The translations under genes and the position numbers were made by a program. Shown here in pieces: positions 55,110-63,364 of a stretch of 64,000 nt of DNA. The first letter of the stretch is position 1. Each line of letters begins with the position of its first letter. A model generated the notes under the pieces. That model worked only from the letters and a program-made list of their open reading frames with translations, had not been told where the DNA came from and ran no database searches. Source of the DNA: Nocardia asteroides (GTDB lineage Bacteria; Actinomycetota; Actinomycetes; Mycobacteriales; Mycobacteriaceae); NCBI RefSeq assembly GCF_900637185.1, contig NZ_LR134352.1:6919364-6983363 (forward strand), in the 5' to 3' direction.

Positions 55110-56084
55110 TCAGCGCAGCTGGACGACGACCTTGCCGGTGGCGGTCCGGTTGTCCAGGGCGGCAACGGCTTCGGCGGTCCGCTCCAGCGGGTACAGCACC
55201 GGTTCGGGCGCGGGGATGGCGCCCGAGGCCAGCAGCGGCTCGACCTCGGCCCACTGCTCGGCCAGGTAGGTCGGGTGGCTCATCACCCATTCGCCCCACG
55301 CGGCACCGACGACCTCGACGTTCTTGAGCAGCAGCCGGTTCACCTTCACGGTGGGGATCTCGCCCGCGGTGAAGCCGACCACCAGCAGCCTGCCGCCGCC
55401 CGCCAGCGCGCGGACGCTGTCGGTGAAGCGGTCGCCGCCCACCGGGTCGAGCACGATGTCGACGCCGCGGCCCTCGGTGAGTTCCTTCACCGCGGCCAGC
55501 CAGCCCTCGGTCAGCACCACGTCGGTGGCGCCGTTGGCCTTGGCCACCTGGGCCTTCTCGTCGGTGCTCACCACCGCGATCACCCGGCCCGCGCCGAGCG
55601 CCTTGGCCATGCGCAGGGTGGAGGTGCCGATGCCGCCCGCCGCGCCGTGGACCAGCACGGTCTCGCCCGCGGCGATCCGGCCGCGCTTGGTCAGGCAGAA
55701 GTGCACGGTGAGGTCGTTGAACAGGATGCCGGCGCCCGCCTCGAGCGACACGTTGTCCGGCAGCTTGAACACCGCGTGCTCGGGCGAGACGGCCACCTCG
55801 GCCACGCCGTTGCCCAGCATGGTGAGCGCGGCGACGCGGTCACCGGGACGCAGCGCCGAGCCCTCCGGCGCCTCGCGTACCACACCGGCCACCTCGCCGC
55901 CGACGACGAAGGGCAGGCCCGGCTTCATCTGGTAGAGACCGCGCGTCATCAGCACGTCGGGGAAGGCGATGCCCGCCGCGTGCACGTCGATCAGGACCCC
56001 GCCGGGATAGGCGGCCGGTTCCGGCAGGTCGACGATCTCGATCGCCGACGGTCCGTCCAACGTGCCGACCTGGGCTGCGCGCAT
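55110..56084 (-). CDS. NADPH:quinone oxidoreductase (zinc-independent MDR family)
   Basis: A 324-residue medium-chain reductase of the quinone oxidoreductase type. The coenzyme motif is VHGAAGGIGTSTLRMAKALG (~residues 143-162), typical AAGGVG-like; zinc ligands of alcohol dehydrogenases are missing. The substrate-side N-terminus has GIAFPDVLMTRGLYQMKP. It lies 62 bases upstream of the HTH_42 gene on the same strand, so the two may be co-transcribed. Confidence 0.87.
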   Translation of the reverse strand: MRAAQVGTLDGPSAIEIVDLPEPAAYPGGVLIDVHAAGIAFPDVLMTRGLYQMKPGLPFVVGGEVAGVVREAPEGSALRPGDRVAALTMLGNGVAEVAVSPEHAVFKLPDNVSLEAGAGILFNDLTVHFCLTKRGRIAAGETVLVHGAAGGIGTSTLRMAKALGAGRVIAVVSTDEKAQVAKANGATDVVLTEGWLAAVKELTEGRGVDIVLDPVGGDRFTDSVRALAGGGRLLVVGFTAGEIPTVKVNRLLLKNVEVVGAAWGEWVMSHPTYLAEQWAEVEPLLASGAIPAPEPVLYPLERTAEAVAALDNRTATGKVVVQLR

Positions 56085-56139
56085 TTCGCCGTACCTCTCT
56101 GGAGTGACATCTACCCGAGAACATAACCCGGCGAACCGG

Positions 56140-57795
56140 TCAGCGATGGGCGAACTCGGTGACCTGCTCGCTGGCCAGCACCGACCCGCCCTTGCTGATG
56201 GTCAGGCCGGCCGGGGTGAGCTGGTATTGCGTGCCGTCGGTCGGATTGGTCGCGGTGAATCCGCCGCCGCCGGTGGGCACCGGGTCGTCGAGTTCGATCC
56301 CGAGGCCGTCGCTGGCGCGCGCGCCCTTGTAGTAGTAGCGGTTGTCGCCGGTGTGACAGATGACGACCCGCGAGCCGGTGGTGCGCGCGATGGTCATCGC
56401 GGCGTCGTTGTCGTTGCAGCGCGCGCCGCCGCTGAGGAAGCCCTGGCCGTCGGCGCCCGCGACGCTCGACTGCAGCGGCGGCACCGTGGTCTTCGACGGT
56501 GTCGGCACGGTGCGGGTGGTGGTCGGCACGGTCTGGCTGACCGTCTCGATCGCCGGTGGCGGCGGGACGAGGATCTCCCCGGTGGCCTTGGGCGGCTCGG
56601 CCGCCTGGTCGCCGCCGCGGTCCAGCATCACCCAGACCGCGCCGCCCACCGCGGCGAGCACGATCAGGGCGCCCAGCGCGCCGACCAGGATCGGGGTCGA
56701 CGCACTGCGCCGCGGCGGCTGCTGCGGCAGCGGCAGCGGGGCCGACGGATGGGTGTACCCGCCGACGCGGGTCGGCTGCGGGCCGGTGGGCGTCCGGTAG
56801 CCCGGCGGCGGTGTCCACGGCGGTGGCGCGCTCGCCGGCACCACCACCTGCGGGCCGGAGACGGTGGGTGGCGGCGGTTGGCCGGGGTCCGGCGTCCGTG
56901 GCACCTGGCCGATGACGGTCGCCACCGACAGCTGCGGGCCGGGCGCGGTCCGCGGGGCGGCCCGCTCGGTCTGCACCAGCGCGGTCCTGGCGGCTCGGGC
57001 CAGGTCACCTGGGGTGGCGTAGCGCTGTCCTGGCCGCTTGGCCATGCCGCGGTCGACGACGGCGTCGAAGAATTCCAGCGCCGGGTCCACCGCGCTGGGT
57101 CGCGGCGGCGGCGCCATCTGATGCGAACCGATCGCGCCCGCCAGGCTGTTCACCGGGTACGGGACCCGGCCGACCAGGCATTCGTAGAGCACGCAGGTCA
57201 GCGCGTAGGTGTCGACCGCGGCGGTCAGCGGCGCGTCCTCGAAGCGTTCGGGAGCCATGTAGGCCATCGAGCCGACGGCGCTGCCGGTGCTGGTGAGATG
57301 CGGATCGGAGTCGGCGTGCGCGACGCCGAAGTCGACCAGGTAGGCGAACATGCTGCCGGTGATCAGGATGTTGGCCGGCTTGACGTCGCGGTGCACGAGC
57401 CCGATCTCGTGCGCCGCGTCGAGCGCGGCGGCGATCTGCTCCACCACCTGGACCGCCTCGCCGGGGGTCAGCCTGCCGTGCCGCTGCAGCCGCTCCTTGA
57501 GATCGGTGCCCTTGACCAGGCGCATGTCGATGTAGAGGACACCGTCGACCTCACCCCAGTCGTGCACCGGGATGACGTGCGGTTCCTGCACACTCGCCAT
57601 CGCCTGCGACTCACGCCGGAAACGCTGCACGTAGACCGGGTCCCGGGCCAGCTCGCGATTGAGCACCTTCACCGCGACAGTCCGGTTCTTGGAGGTGTCG
57701 TAGGCCTCGTAGACCTCCCCCATGCCGCCGACTCCGAGAAGTCTGCGCAACTCATAGCGCCCGAACATCGAGCCCGCCATCGCTCCGCCGGCCAT
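56140..57795 (-). CDS. Receptor-like serine/threonine protein kinase (PknH/PknD-like)
   Basis: A 551-residue membrane kinase. The kinase domain is ~13-275: glycine loop LLGVGGMGEVYEA, ATP lysine in VAVKVL, catalytic loop VHRDVKPANIL, DFG in VDFGVAH and APE in MAPERF. A Pro-rich juxtamembrane segment follows, then one transmembrane helix at ~367-390 (LVGALGALIVLAAVGGAVWVML) and an extracytoplasmic domain of ~150 residues with two cysteines (GARCNDND, VVICHTGD). The outside domain does not match the known PASTA or beta-propeller sensors that I can recognise. The ATG at 57795 is one of several close Met codons. Confidence 0.9.
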   Translation of the reverse strand: MAGGAMAGSMFGRYELRRLLGVGGMGEVYEAYDTSKNRTVAVKVLNRELARDPVYVQRFRRESQAMASVQEPHVIPVHDWGEVDGVLYIDMRLVKGTDLKERLQRHGRLTPGEAVQVVEQIAAALDAAHEIGLVHRDVKPANILITGSMFAYLVDFGVAHADSDPHLTSTGSAVGSMAYMAPERFEDAPLTAAVDTYALTCVLYECLVGRVPYPVNSLAGAIGSHQMAPPPRPSAVDPALEFFDAVVDRGMAKRPGQRYATPGDLARAARTALVQTERAAPRTAPGPQLSVATVIGQVPRTPDPGQPPPPTVSGPQVVVPASAPPPWTPPPGYRTPTGPQPTRVGGYTHPSAPLPLPQQPPRRSASTPILVGALGALIVLAAVGGAVWVMLDRGGDQAAEPPKATGEILVPPPPAIETVSQTVPTTTRTVPTPSKTTVPPLQSSVAGADGQGFLSGGARCNDNDAAMTIARTTGSRVVICHTGDNRYYYKGARASDGLGIELDDPVPTGGGGFTATNPTDGTQYQLTPAGLTISKGGSVLASEQVTEFAHR

Positions 57796-57984
57796 TCCAG
57801 CAGGCTACCGGGAGCGGATAGCTCTGTCATGTACGACAAGACCGCCGGTGCCCACTGTGTGAGACCCACCTGGTCCCACTTGTCCCGGCTCCGCGTGAGG
57901 GTGTGATCTGCGACCCGTAAAGTCGTCTGCAGAACTACGCAAGAAGTCGCGGTACACCTCTGGTTCGCCGCGCAAGGAGCACAA

Positions 57985-58758
57985 GTGTCACTCGATCAGC
58001 CACTGGCCCCGCTTCCCCAGGAGGGCATGGGTTTCGCCGCGGCGTGGCCCGTCCGGGCTGGCGACGTGGATCCGTATCAGCGGCTGCGCTTCGACGCCGT
58101 CGCGCGCTACCTGCAGGACATCTCCTGGGACGAGCTCCACCGGACCGAACTGCACCGCACCGACCCCACCTGGATCGTGCGCCGCACGGTCATCGACGTC
58201 ATCCGGCCGGTCACCTGGCCCGACCAGGTGCATCTGACCCGCTGGTGCTCGAGCATGTCGACCCGCTGGACGAACATGCGCACCAGGATCACCAGCGACG
58301 GCGGCGGCCTGATCGAGACCGAGGGGTTCTGGATCAACCTCAGCGAATCCAGCAACCTGCCCGCCCGGATCAGCGACGAGGGCCTGGCCTACCTGGCCCG
58401 GTACACCGACGAGCACCGCTTACGCTGGCGGCCGTATCTCACCGATCCGGCCCCGCGCGAGTCCGACACCGATCTGCCGTTCCCGGTGCGCGCCACCGAT
58501 ATCGACCAGTTCAACCACGTCAACCACACCTGCTACTGGCAGGCGGTGGAGCAGTTCCTGGTCGACTACCCCAAGCTCGTCGCCGGGCCGCATCGCGCGG
58601 TGATCGAGTACGTGGCGCCGGTGCTGGCCCGTGAGCACATCACCGTGCGCGGCCGGTACGAACCGGGCGACCGGACCGGCCGGCCGGTACTGCGGCTGTG
58701 GTTCGTCGTCGGCGGGATCACCACCACCGTCGTCCGGATCATGCCGCTGCCGGAATAG
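57985..58758 (+). CDS. Acyl-ACP thioesterase-like double hot-dog protein
   Basis: A 257-residue protein with two hot-dog repeats. The first has VDPYQRLRFDAVARYLQDI and the second VRATDIDQFNHVNHTCYWQ, the classic FatA/FatB-like active-site block. These enzymes hydrolyse acyl-ACP or acyl-CoA to free fatty acid. Chain length cannot be read from the sequence. GTG 57985 has AAGGAG 5 bases upstream. Confidence 0.85.
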   Translation: MSLDQPLAPLPQEGMGFAAAWPVRAGDVDPYQRLRFDAVARYLQDISWDELHRTELHRTDPTWIVRRTVIDVIRPVTWPDQVHLTRWCSSMSTRWTNMRTRITSDGGGLIETEGFWINLSESSNLPARISDEGLAYLARYTDEHRLRWRPYLTDPAPRESDTDLPFPVRATDIDQFNHVNHTCYWQAVEQFLVDYPKLVAGPHRAVIEYVAPVLAREHITVRGRYEPGDRTGRPVLRLWFVVGGITTTVVRIMPLPE

Positions 58759-58784
58759 CCCCGGCCCGCCGCGCGGACCGGGGC
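58758..58784. terminator. Hairpin between the thioesterase and FprB-like genes
   Basis: GCCCCGG (58758-58764) and CCGGGGC (58778-58784) form a perfect 7-bp stem in the 33-base gap between convergent stops; a shared terminator is likely. Confidence 0.45.
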
Positions 58785-58791
58785 CTTCGGG

Positions 58792-60459
58792 CTAGCCCTT
58801 GGCCGCTTTGAGCAGGTCGGCGCGGGTGGTGAATTTGACCCGCGGCCTGCCCGCCGCCTTGCCCGCGGTCTTCTCGGCCTGGTCGATGGTCTTCCAGCCC
58901 TTGCGGTCGACGAGCTCCGGCTGCCGCTCGGCCAGCAGCGCCTGCAGCGCGGCCCTGCCCTTGCTCGGCGCGGTGAGCTTGCCCGCCATGAAGTCGGCGA
59001 TCAGCGCCTCCACGGTCTCCTCGGCGTCGACCCGGTTGGAGCCGATCACGCCGCGCGGGCCGCGCTTGATCCAGCCCGAGACGTACACGCCGGGCACCGG
59101 CTCGGTCGCCTCGATGACCCGCCCGTGCTCGCTGGGCACGGTGCCGCGCCGCTCGTCGAACGGCAGGCCGGCGATCGGCACACCGCGGTAGCCGATGGAG
59201 CGCAGCACCAGGCCGGTGTCCAGCGACTCGGTGCGGTCGGTGGCGGTGGCCACCAGCTGCCCGTTCTCCTCGGTCAGCTCGTTGTGCGCGAACTCGATCG
59301 AGGTGGCCTTGCCGTCGCCGTGCACCGCGGTGGGGGTGGTGAGGTAGCGGAAGACGATCCGCTTGTGCGACGGGTCGTGCTGCCCGGTCGAGTACTCCTG
59401 CGCGAGGGTGTACTTCAGGCGCAGCGACGGCTCGATGTTCGGGTCGTCGAGCAGGGCCCGGCTGTGCGGGTCCAGTTCCAGGTCGGCCGGGTCGACGACC
59501 ACGTCGACGCCCTTCAGATGCGTCAGCGACAGGAACTCCGGGGTGCTGTAGGCGGCCTGCAGCGGGCCGCGCCTGCCGAGGATCACCACCTCGCGGATGT
59601 TGCTGTTGCGCAGGGCTTCCAGCGCGTGGTCGGCGATGTCGGTCTTGGCCAGCTCGTCGGGGTCGACGGTGAGCACGCGCGCCACGTCGAGGGCGACGTT
59701 GCCGTTGCCGACGATCACGGCGCGCTCGCCGGACAGGTCGAACTCGCGGTCGGCGAAGTCGGGGTGGCCGTTGTACCAGGCCACGAACTCGGTGGCCGAG
59801 TGGCTGCCGGGCAGGTCCTCGCCGGGCACGCCGAGCTTGCGATCGCTGGAGGCGCCCACCGCGTAGATCACCGCGTGGTGGTGGTCGAGCAGCTCCTGGT
59901 GGTCGATGTGGGCGCCCACCTCGACGTTCAGGTAGTACTGCAGGGTGTCGCGGCGGAAGGCCGATTCGAACATGTTCGCGACGTTCTTGGTGCCCGCGTG
60001 GTCGGGGGCGACGCCGGCGCGCACCAGACCCCACGGGGTCGGCAGGCGGTCGAACATCTCGACCTCCACGTCGCTGCGGCGCAGCAGTTCGTCGGCGGCG
60101 TAGCAGGCCGCCGGGCCCGCCCCGACGATCGCGACGCGCAGGGTGCCCAGGTCCTTGGGCGGGCGCGGCGGCGTGGTCAGCGGGTCGAAGTTCGACTCGA
60201 GCGGGTGGCGCTGGAAGTAGGCGGCGTTGATCTCGCGGTACCTGGCCAGCGAGGCGAGCAGGTCGTCCTCGGAGAAGATGGCGTCCACCGGGCACGCGTC
60301 GACACAGGCTCCGCAGTCGATGCAGGTGTCGGGGTCGATGTACAGCATCTCCGCCGTGGCGAACTCCGGCTGATCCGGGGTCGGGCGGATGCAGTCGACC
60401 GGGCACTCGGTGACGCAGCTGGCGTCGTTGCAACAACGCTGCGTGATGACGTAGGCCAT
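58792..60459 (-). CDS. fprB: Ferredoxin/ferredoxin-NADP reductase fusion (FprB-like)
   Basis: A 555-residue protein. Residues 1-~65 are a bacterial 7Fe-type ferredoxin (CCNDASCVTECP, then CIDCGACVDACP). Residues ~105-500 are an adrenodoxin-reductase-like domain (VAIVGAGPAACYAADELL, PTPWGLVRAGVAPDH, VIVGNGNVALDVARVL, GWIKRGPRGVIGSN). This is the architecture of mycobacterial FprB, which moves electrons between NADPH and ferredoxins for P450s and other enzymes. The ATG at 60459 starts the ferredoxin; a longer frame adds unsupported residues. Confidence 0.88.
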   Translation of the reverse strand: MAYVITQRCCNDASCVTECPVDCIRPTPDQPEFATAEMLYIDPDTCIDCGACVDACPVDAIFSEDDLLASLARYREINAAYFQRHPLESNFDPLTTPPRPPKDLGTLRVAIVGAGPAACYAADELLRRSDVEVEMFDRLPTPWGLVRAGVAPDHAGTKNVANMFESAFRRDTLQYYLNVEVGAHIDHQELLDHHHAVIYAVGASSDRKLGVPGEDLPGSHSATEFVAWYNGHPDFADREFDLSGERAVIVGNGNVALDVARVLTVDPDELAKTDIADHALEALRNSNIREVVILGRRGPLQAAYSTPEFLSLTHLKGVDVVVDPADLELDPHSRALLDDPNIEPSLRLKYTLAQEYSTGQHDPSHKRIVFRYLTTPTAVHGDGKATSIEFAHNELTEENGQLVATATDRTESLDTGLVLRSIGYRGVPIAGLPFDERRGTVPSEHGRVIEATEPVPGVYVSGWIKRGPRGVIGSNRVDAEETVEALIADFMAGKLTAPSKGRAALQALLAERQPELVDRKGWKTIDQAEKTAGKAAGRPRVKFTTRADLLKAAKG

Positions 60460-60616
60460 AGTGTGCAGATCCTCGAAATGTGTGGTCGGTGGCTCGAGAC
60501 GTCGTCCGGAGCGGGCCCGCGGCGGGTGTGCCACGAACACATCTACGGTGACGCAGCTTTCAGTGTGCCTCGAGTGTGACCGCGACCTCACCTGCGGTCG
60601 GGATTACGGTGGTCCC

Positions 60617-61108
60617 ATGGCGGCGACCCTGATCCTGATGCGGCACGGAAAATCGGCCTATCCCGACGGCGTCGGTGATCACGCGCGCCCGCTGGCGCCG
60701 CGCGGGCAGCGGGAGGCGGCGCTGGCCGGCGACTGGCTGCGCGCGACGATGCCGCCCATCGACGCGGTGCGCTGCTCGACCGCCACCCGGACCAGGCAGA
60801 CCCTCGCGGCCACCGGCGTCGACGCGCCCGTGGAGTACACCGACGACATCTACGAGGCGAATCCGCACACCCTGATCGAGCTCATCCAGCTCACCGACGA
60901 CAGCGTCGAGACGCTGCTGATCGTCGGGCATGTGCCGGGGATCCCGTGGACCGCTTGGGAATTGGCTGCCAACCGGGACTCCGATCAAGCCACCGAGCTG
61001 AGCCGCAAGTTCCCCACCTCGGCGCTGGCGGTGCTGGAGTTCGACCGGCGGTGGGCACAGCTGGACCCCGGTTCGGGCGAACTCACGTATTTCCACGTGC
61101 CGCGCTGA
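60617..61108 (+). CDS. Histidine phosphatase (SixA-like)
   Basis: A 163-residue phosphoglycerate-mutase-superfamily phosphatase: LMRHGKSAYP with the catalytic His at residue 9, DAVRCSTATRTRQTL and the second His in LIVGHVPGI. SixA removes phosphate from phosphohistidine; family members also act on other small phosphates. It lies divergent from the FprB-like gene. Confidence 0.85.
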   Translation: MAATLILMRHGKSAYPDGVGDHARPLAPRGQREAALAGDWLRATMPPIDAVRCSTATRTRQTLAATGVDAPVEYTDDIYEANPHTLIELIQLTDDSVETLLIVGHVPGIPWTAWELAANRDSDQATELSRKFPTSALAVLEFDRRWAQLDPGSGELTYFHVPR

Positions 61109-61121
61109 CGCGCGACGGCGG

Positions 61122-61325
61122 CTACTTCAGCAGTTTGCCGCCGACGACGATGCCGACGCCGAGCAGGGCGAGCAGCACGAAGGCGACGAAGCCGTTCGTC
61201 AGCCACCACACCACGCCGAGCACCAGTACCACCGGCGCCACCGCGATCGCGGTGATCACGGGGCTCTCCTTGACCGTCTCCCAGGCCGATCGGGCCCTGA
61301 TCCGGTCGATGTCCTTACCAGCCAT
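61122..61325 (-). CDS. Small two-helix membrane protein
   Basis: A 67-residue protein with hydrophobic segments at ~24-43 and ~45-64 (ITAIAVAPVVLVLGVVWWL, FVAFVLLALLGVGIVV). No function recognised. It is 13 bases from the stop of the SixA gene (convergent) and divergent from the VOC gene. Confidence 0.6.
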   Translation of the reverse strand: MAGKDIDRIRARSAWETVKESPVITAIAVAPVVLVLGVVWWLTNGFVAFVLLALLGVGIVVGGKLLK

Positions 61326-61373
61326 GTGATCCACACTACGTTTCTGTCGGTCTCCGGTGCCATGCTGAACGGC

Positions 61374-61742
61374 ATGGATTGGAAAATCGAACTCGTTGCC
61401 ATCCCGGTCACCGATGTCGATCGGGCCAAGGACTTCTACACCAGTATCGGCTTCAACGCCGATCACGACCACACCCCGAGCCCGGACATCCGCTTCGTCC
61501 AGCTCACTCCGCCGGGGTCGGGTTGCTCGATCTGTATCGGCCGCGGGCTCACCGGCGCGGCGCCGGGCAGCGTCGAGGGCATGCAGATGGTGGTGCCGAG
61601 CGCTCAGCAGGCTTACGAACAGCTCGTCGCGGCCGGGGTCGAGGCCTCGCCGGTGCAGGACATGGGCTGGGGCCTGTTCACCTTCTTCGCCGATCCCGAC
61701 GGCAACAAGTGGGCCGTGCAGGAGCTGCCGAAGTACAACTGA
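61374..61742 (+). CDS. VOC/glyoxalase-family protein
   Basis: A 122-residue single VOC domain (VTDVDRAKDFYTSIGF N-terminal block; FADPDGNKWAVQELP C-terminal block with the usual metal-side Glu). Substrate unknown; members include glyoxalases, dioxygenases and resistance proteins. ATG 61374 begins the domain; an ATG four codons earlier is possible. Confidence 0.83.
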   Translation: MDWKIELVAIPVTDVDRAKDFYTSIGFNADHDHTPSPDIRFVQLTPPGSGCSICIGRGLTGAAPGSVEGMQMVVPSAQQAYEQLVAAGVEASPVQDMGWGLFTFFADPDGNKWAVQELPKYN

Positions 61743-61768
61743 ATTCGTTCGTCCCGCGAGAATAAGTC

Positions 61769-61799
61769 TTGCTTGGAGTGCACTCCAGCTGGCTAGCTT
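61769..61799 (+). promoter_or_regulatory. MerR-type promoter with 19-bp spacer and palindrome
   Basis: TTGCTT (61769-61774) and TAGCTT (61794-61799) are 19 bases apart, the over-long spacing of MerR-activated promoters. A perfect palindrome TGGAGTGCACTCCA (61774-61787) fills the spacer, where a MerR dimer would bind and untwist DNA. It drives the merR-AKR pair. Confidence 0.75.
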
Positions 61800-61827
61800 C
61801 GGTGGGGTTCCACGAGAAGGGACGAAC

Positions 61828-62295
61828 ATGATGGATCTGGACGCGGCCCTGCGCACCGACGGCGGGGACGACGAGCGCGAGCGCCCGAAATACTCGATCG
61901 GCCAGGTCGCCGACCGTTCGGGGCTCAGCCGCGACACGCTGCGCTGGTACGAGCGCATCGGGCTGATGGGCTACATCGGCCGCGACCACACCGGCAACCG
62001 CCGCTTCAGCGATCGCGACCTGGAGTGGCTGGCGCTGATCAGCCGGTTGCGCATGACCGGCATGCCGGTGGCCGACATGATCCGTTACGCCGAGCTGGTG
62101 CGGGCCGGGGAACAGACCTACCCGCAGCGCCTGGAGATGTTCCGGCAGACCAGATCCGACGTGCTCGCCAAGATCGCGGAACTACAGCAGACCGTGGCCG
62201 TGCTCGACTACAAGATCGGCATCTACGAGGGCCGATCCGGGGCCGAGCAGCCGGCCGCGCTCACCGCGTACACGAGCGAAGGAACCGAAACATGA
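61828..62295 (+). CDS. MerR-family regulator
   Basis: A 155-residue MerR protein. HTH and wing at ~22-90 (YSIGQVADRSGLSRDTLRWYERIG, in two blocks, then GNRRFSDRDLEWLALI), coiled-coil dimer helix ~100-140. No metal-binding cysteines at the C-terminus, so it probably senses an organic or redox signal (aldehyde type). It overlaps the AKR start by ATGA, and its own promoter carries the expected palindrome, so it autoregulates. Confidence 0.88.
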   Translation: MMDLDAALRTDGGDDERERPKYSIGQVADRSGLSRDTLRWYERIGLMGYIGRDHTGNRRFSDRDLEWLALISRLRMTGMPVADMIRYAELVRAGEQTYPQRLEMFRQTRSDVLAKIAELQQTVAVLDYKIGIYEGRSGAEQPAALTAYTSEGTET

Positions 62296-63308
62296 GCACC
62301 ACCGCGACACTGCCGACCACCACCCTCGGCACCGACGGCCCGCTGGTCGGCGCGCAGGGTCTGGGCTGCATGGGCATCAGCGAGTTCTACGGCGACTCCG
62401 ACCTGGCCGAATCGCGGGCCACTCTCGACCACGCCCTCGAACTCGGCGTCACCCTGTTCGACACCGCCGACGTCTACGGCGCGGGGCACAACGAGGAGTT
62501 CCTGTCCGACTTCGTCCGCGCCAACCGCGCGAACCTGGTGATCGCGACCAAGTTCGGCATCGTCCGCAAGGCCGACGACCCGGCCTTCCGCGGCTTCGAC
62601 AACTCCCCCGAGTACATCCGCTCGTCGGTCGAGGCCAGCCTGCGCAGGCTCGGCGTCGACACCATCGACCTGTACTACCTGCACCGGCGCGATCCGCGGG
62701 TGCCGATCGAGGACGCCGTCGGCACCCTGGCCGAACTGGTCGCCGCGGGCAAGGTGCGCGCGCTGGGCCTGTCCGAGGTCACCGGCGACGAACTGCGCGC
62801 CGCGCACGCGGTGCACCCGATCACGGCGCTGCAGTCGGAGTGGTCGCTGTTCTCCCGCGACGTGGAGCGCACCGCGGTACCCGCCGCCGCCGAGCTGGGG
62901 GTGGCGTTCGTGCCGTACTCGCCGCTGGGCCGCGGCTTCCTCACCGGGGCGTTCCGCGCCGCGAACGAGCTGGGCGCGCAGGACTTCCGGCAGCACCAGC
63001 CGCGCTTCACCGGCGACAACGCCCGGCACAACGCCGACCTGCTCGCCCCGCTGGCCGAGATCGCCGAGGCGCACGGGATCAGCCAGGCCCAGGTGGCACT
63101 GGCCTGGGTGCACGCCCGCGCCGACGTGCACGGCCTCGCGGTGGTGCCGATCCCCGGCACCCGCAAGCGCACCCGGCTGGCCGAGAACGTCGCGGCGGCC
63201 ACGGTCCGGCTCACCGACGCCGAGCTCGCGACGCTGGAGCCGATCGCCGCGCGGGTGGCGGGCAATCGGTACGCGGACATGAGCTTCACCTCGGCGGGCC
63301 GCGAGTAA
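62292..63308 (+). CDS. Aldo/keto reductase
   Basis: A 338-residue TIM-barrel NADPH reductase with the catalytic tetrad: Asp in FDTADVYG and Tyr in the same motif, Lys in IATKFG, His in YYLHRRD. The cofactor end is PIPGTRKRTRLAENV. It reduces aldehydes or ketones; exact substrate unknown. Under MerR control in one operon, it looks like an aldehyde-detoxification unit. Confidence 0.9.
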   Translation: MSTTATLPTTTLGTDGPLVGAQGLGCMGISEFYGDSDLAESRATLDHALELGVTLFDTADVYGAGHNEEFLSDFVRANRANLVIATKFGIVRKADDPAFRGFDNSPEYIRSSVEASLRRLGVDTIDLYYLHRRDPRVPIEDAVGTLAELVAAGKVRALGLSEVTGDELRAAHAVHPITALQSEWSLFSRDVERTAVPAAAELGVAFVPYSPLGRGFLTGAFRAANELGAQDFRQHQPRFTGDNARHNADLLAPLAEIAEAHGISQAQVALAWVHARADVHGLAVVPIPGTRKRTRLAENVAAATVRLTDAELATLEPIAARVAGNRYADMSFTSAGRE

Positions 63309-63314
63309 TCCCCG

Positions 63315-63346
63315 GCGCGCCGCGGTCCGGGCGGACCGCGGCGCGC
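63315..63346 (+). terminator. Strong hairpin after the aldo/keto reductase
   Basis: Two 14-base arms (63315-63328 and 63333-63346) pair perfectly around a 4-base loop, starting 7 bases after the stop. No U-tract follows, as is usual for actinobacteria. Confidence 0.7.
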
Positions 63347-63351
63347 GGGGC

Positions 63352-63357
63352 TAGCAT
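63352..63357 (+). promoter_or_regulatory. Possible -10 of a leaderless transcript
   Basis: TAGCAT ends 7 bases before the GTG at 63365. In actinobacteria a TAnnnT at this distance often marks leaderless mRNAs that begin at the start codon. Confidence 0.4.
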
Positions 63358-63364
63358 CGCGAGG

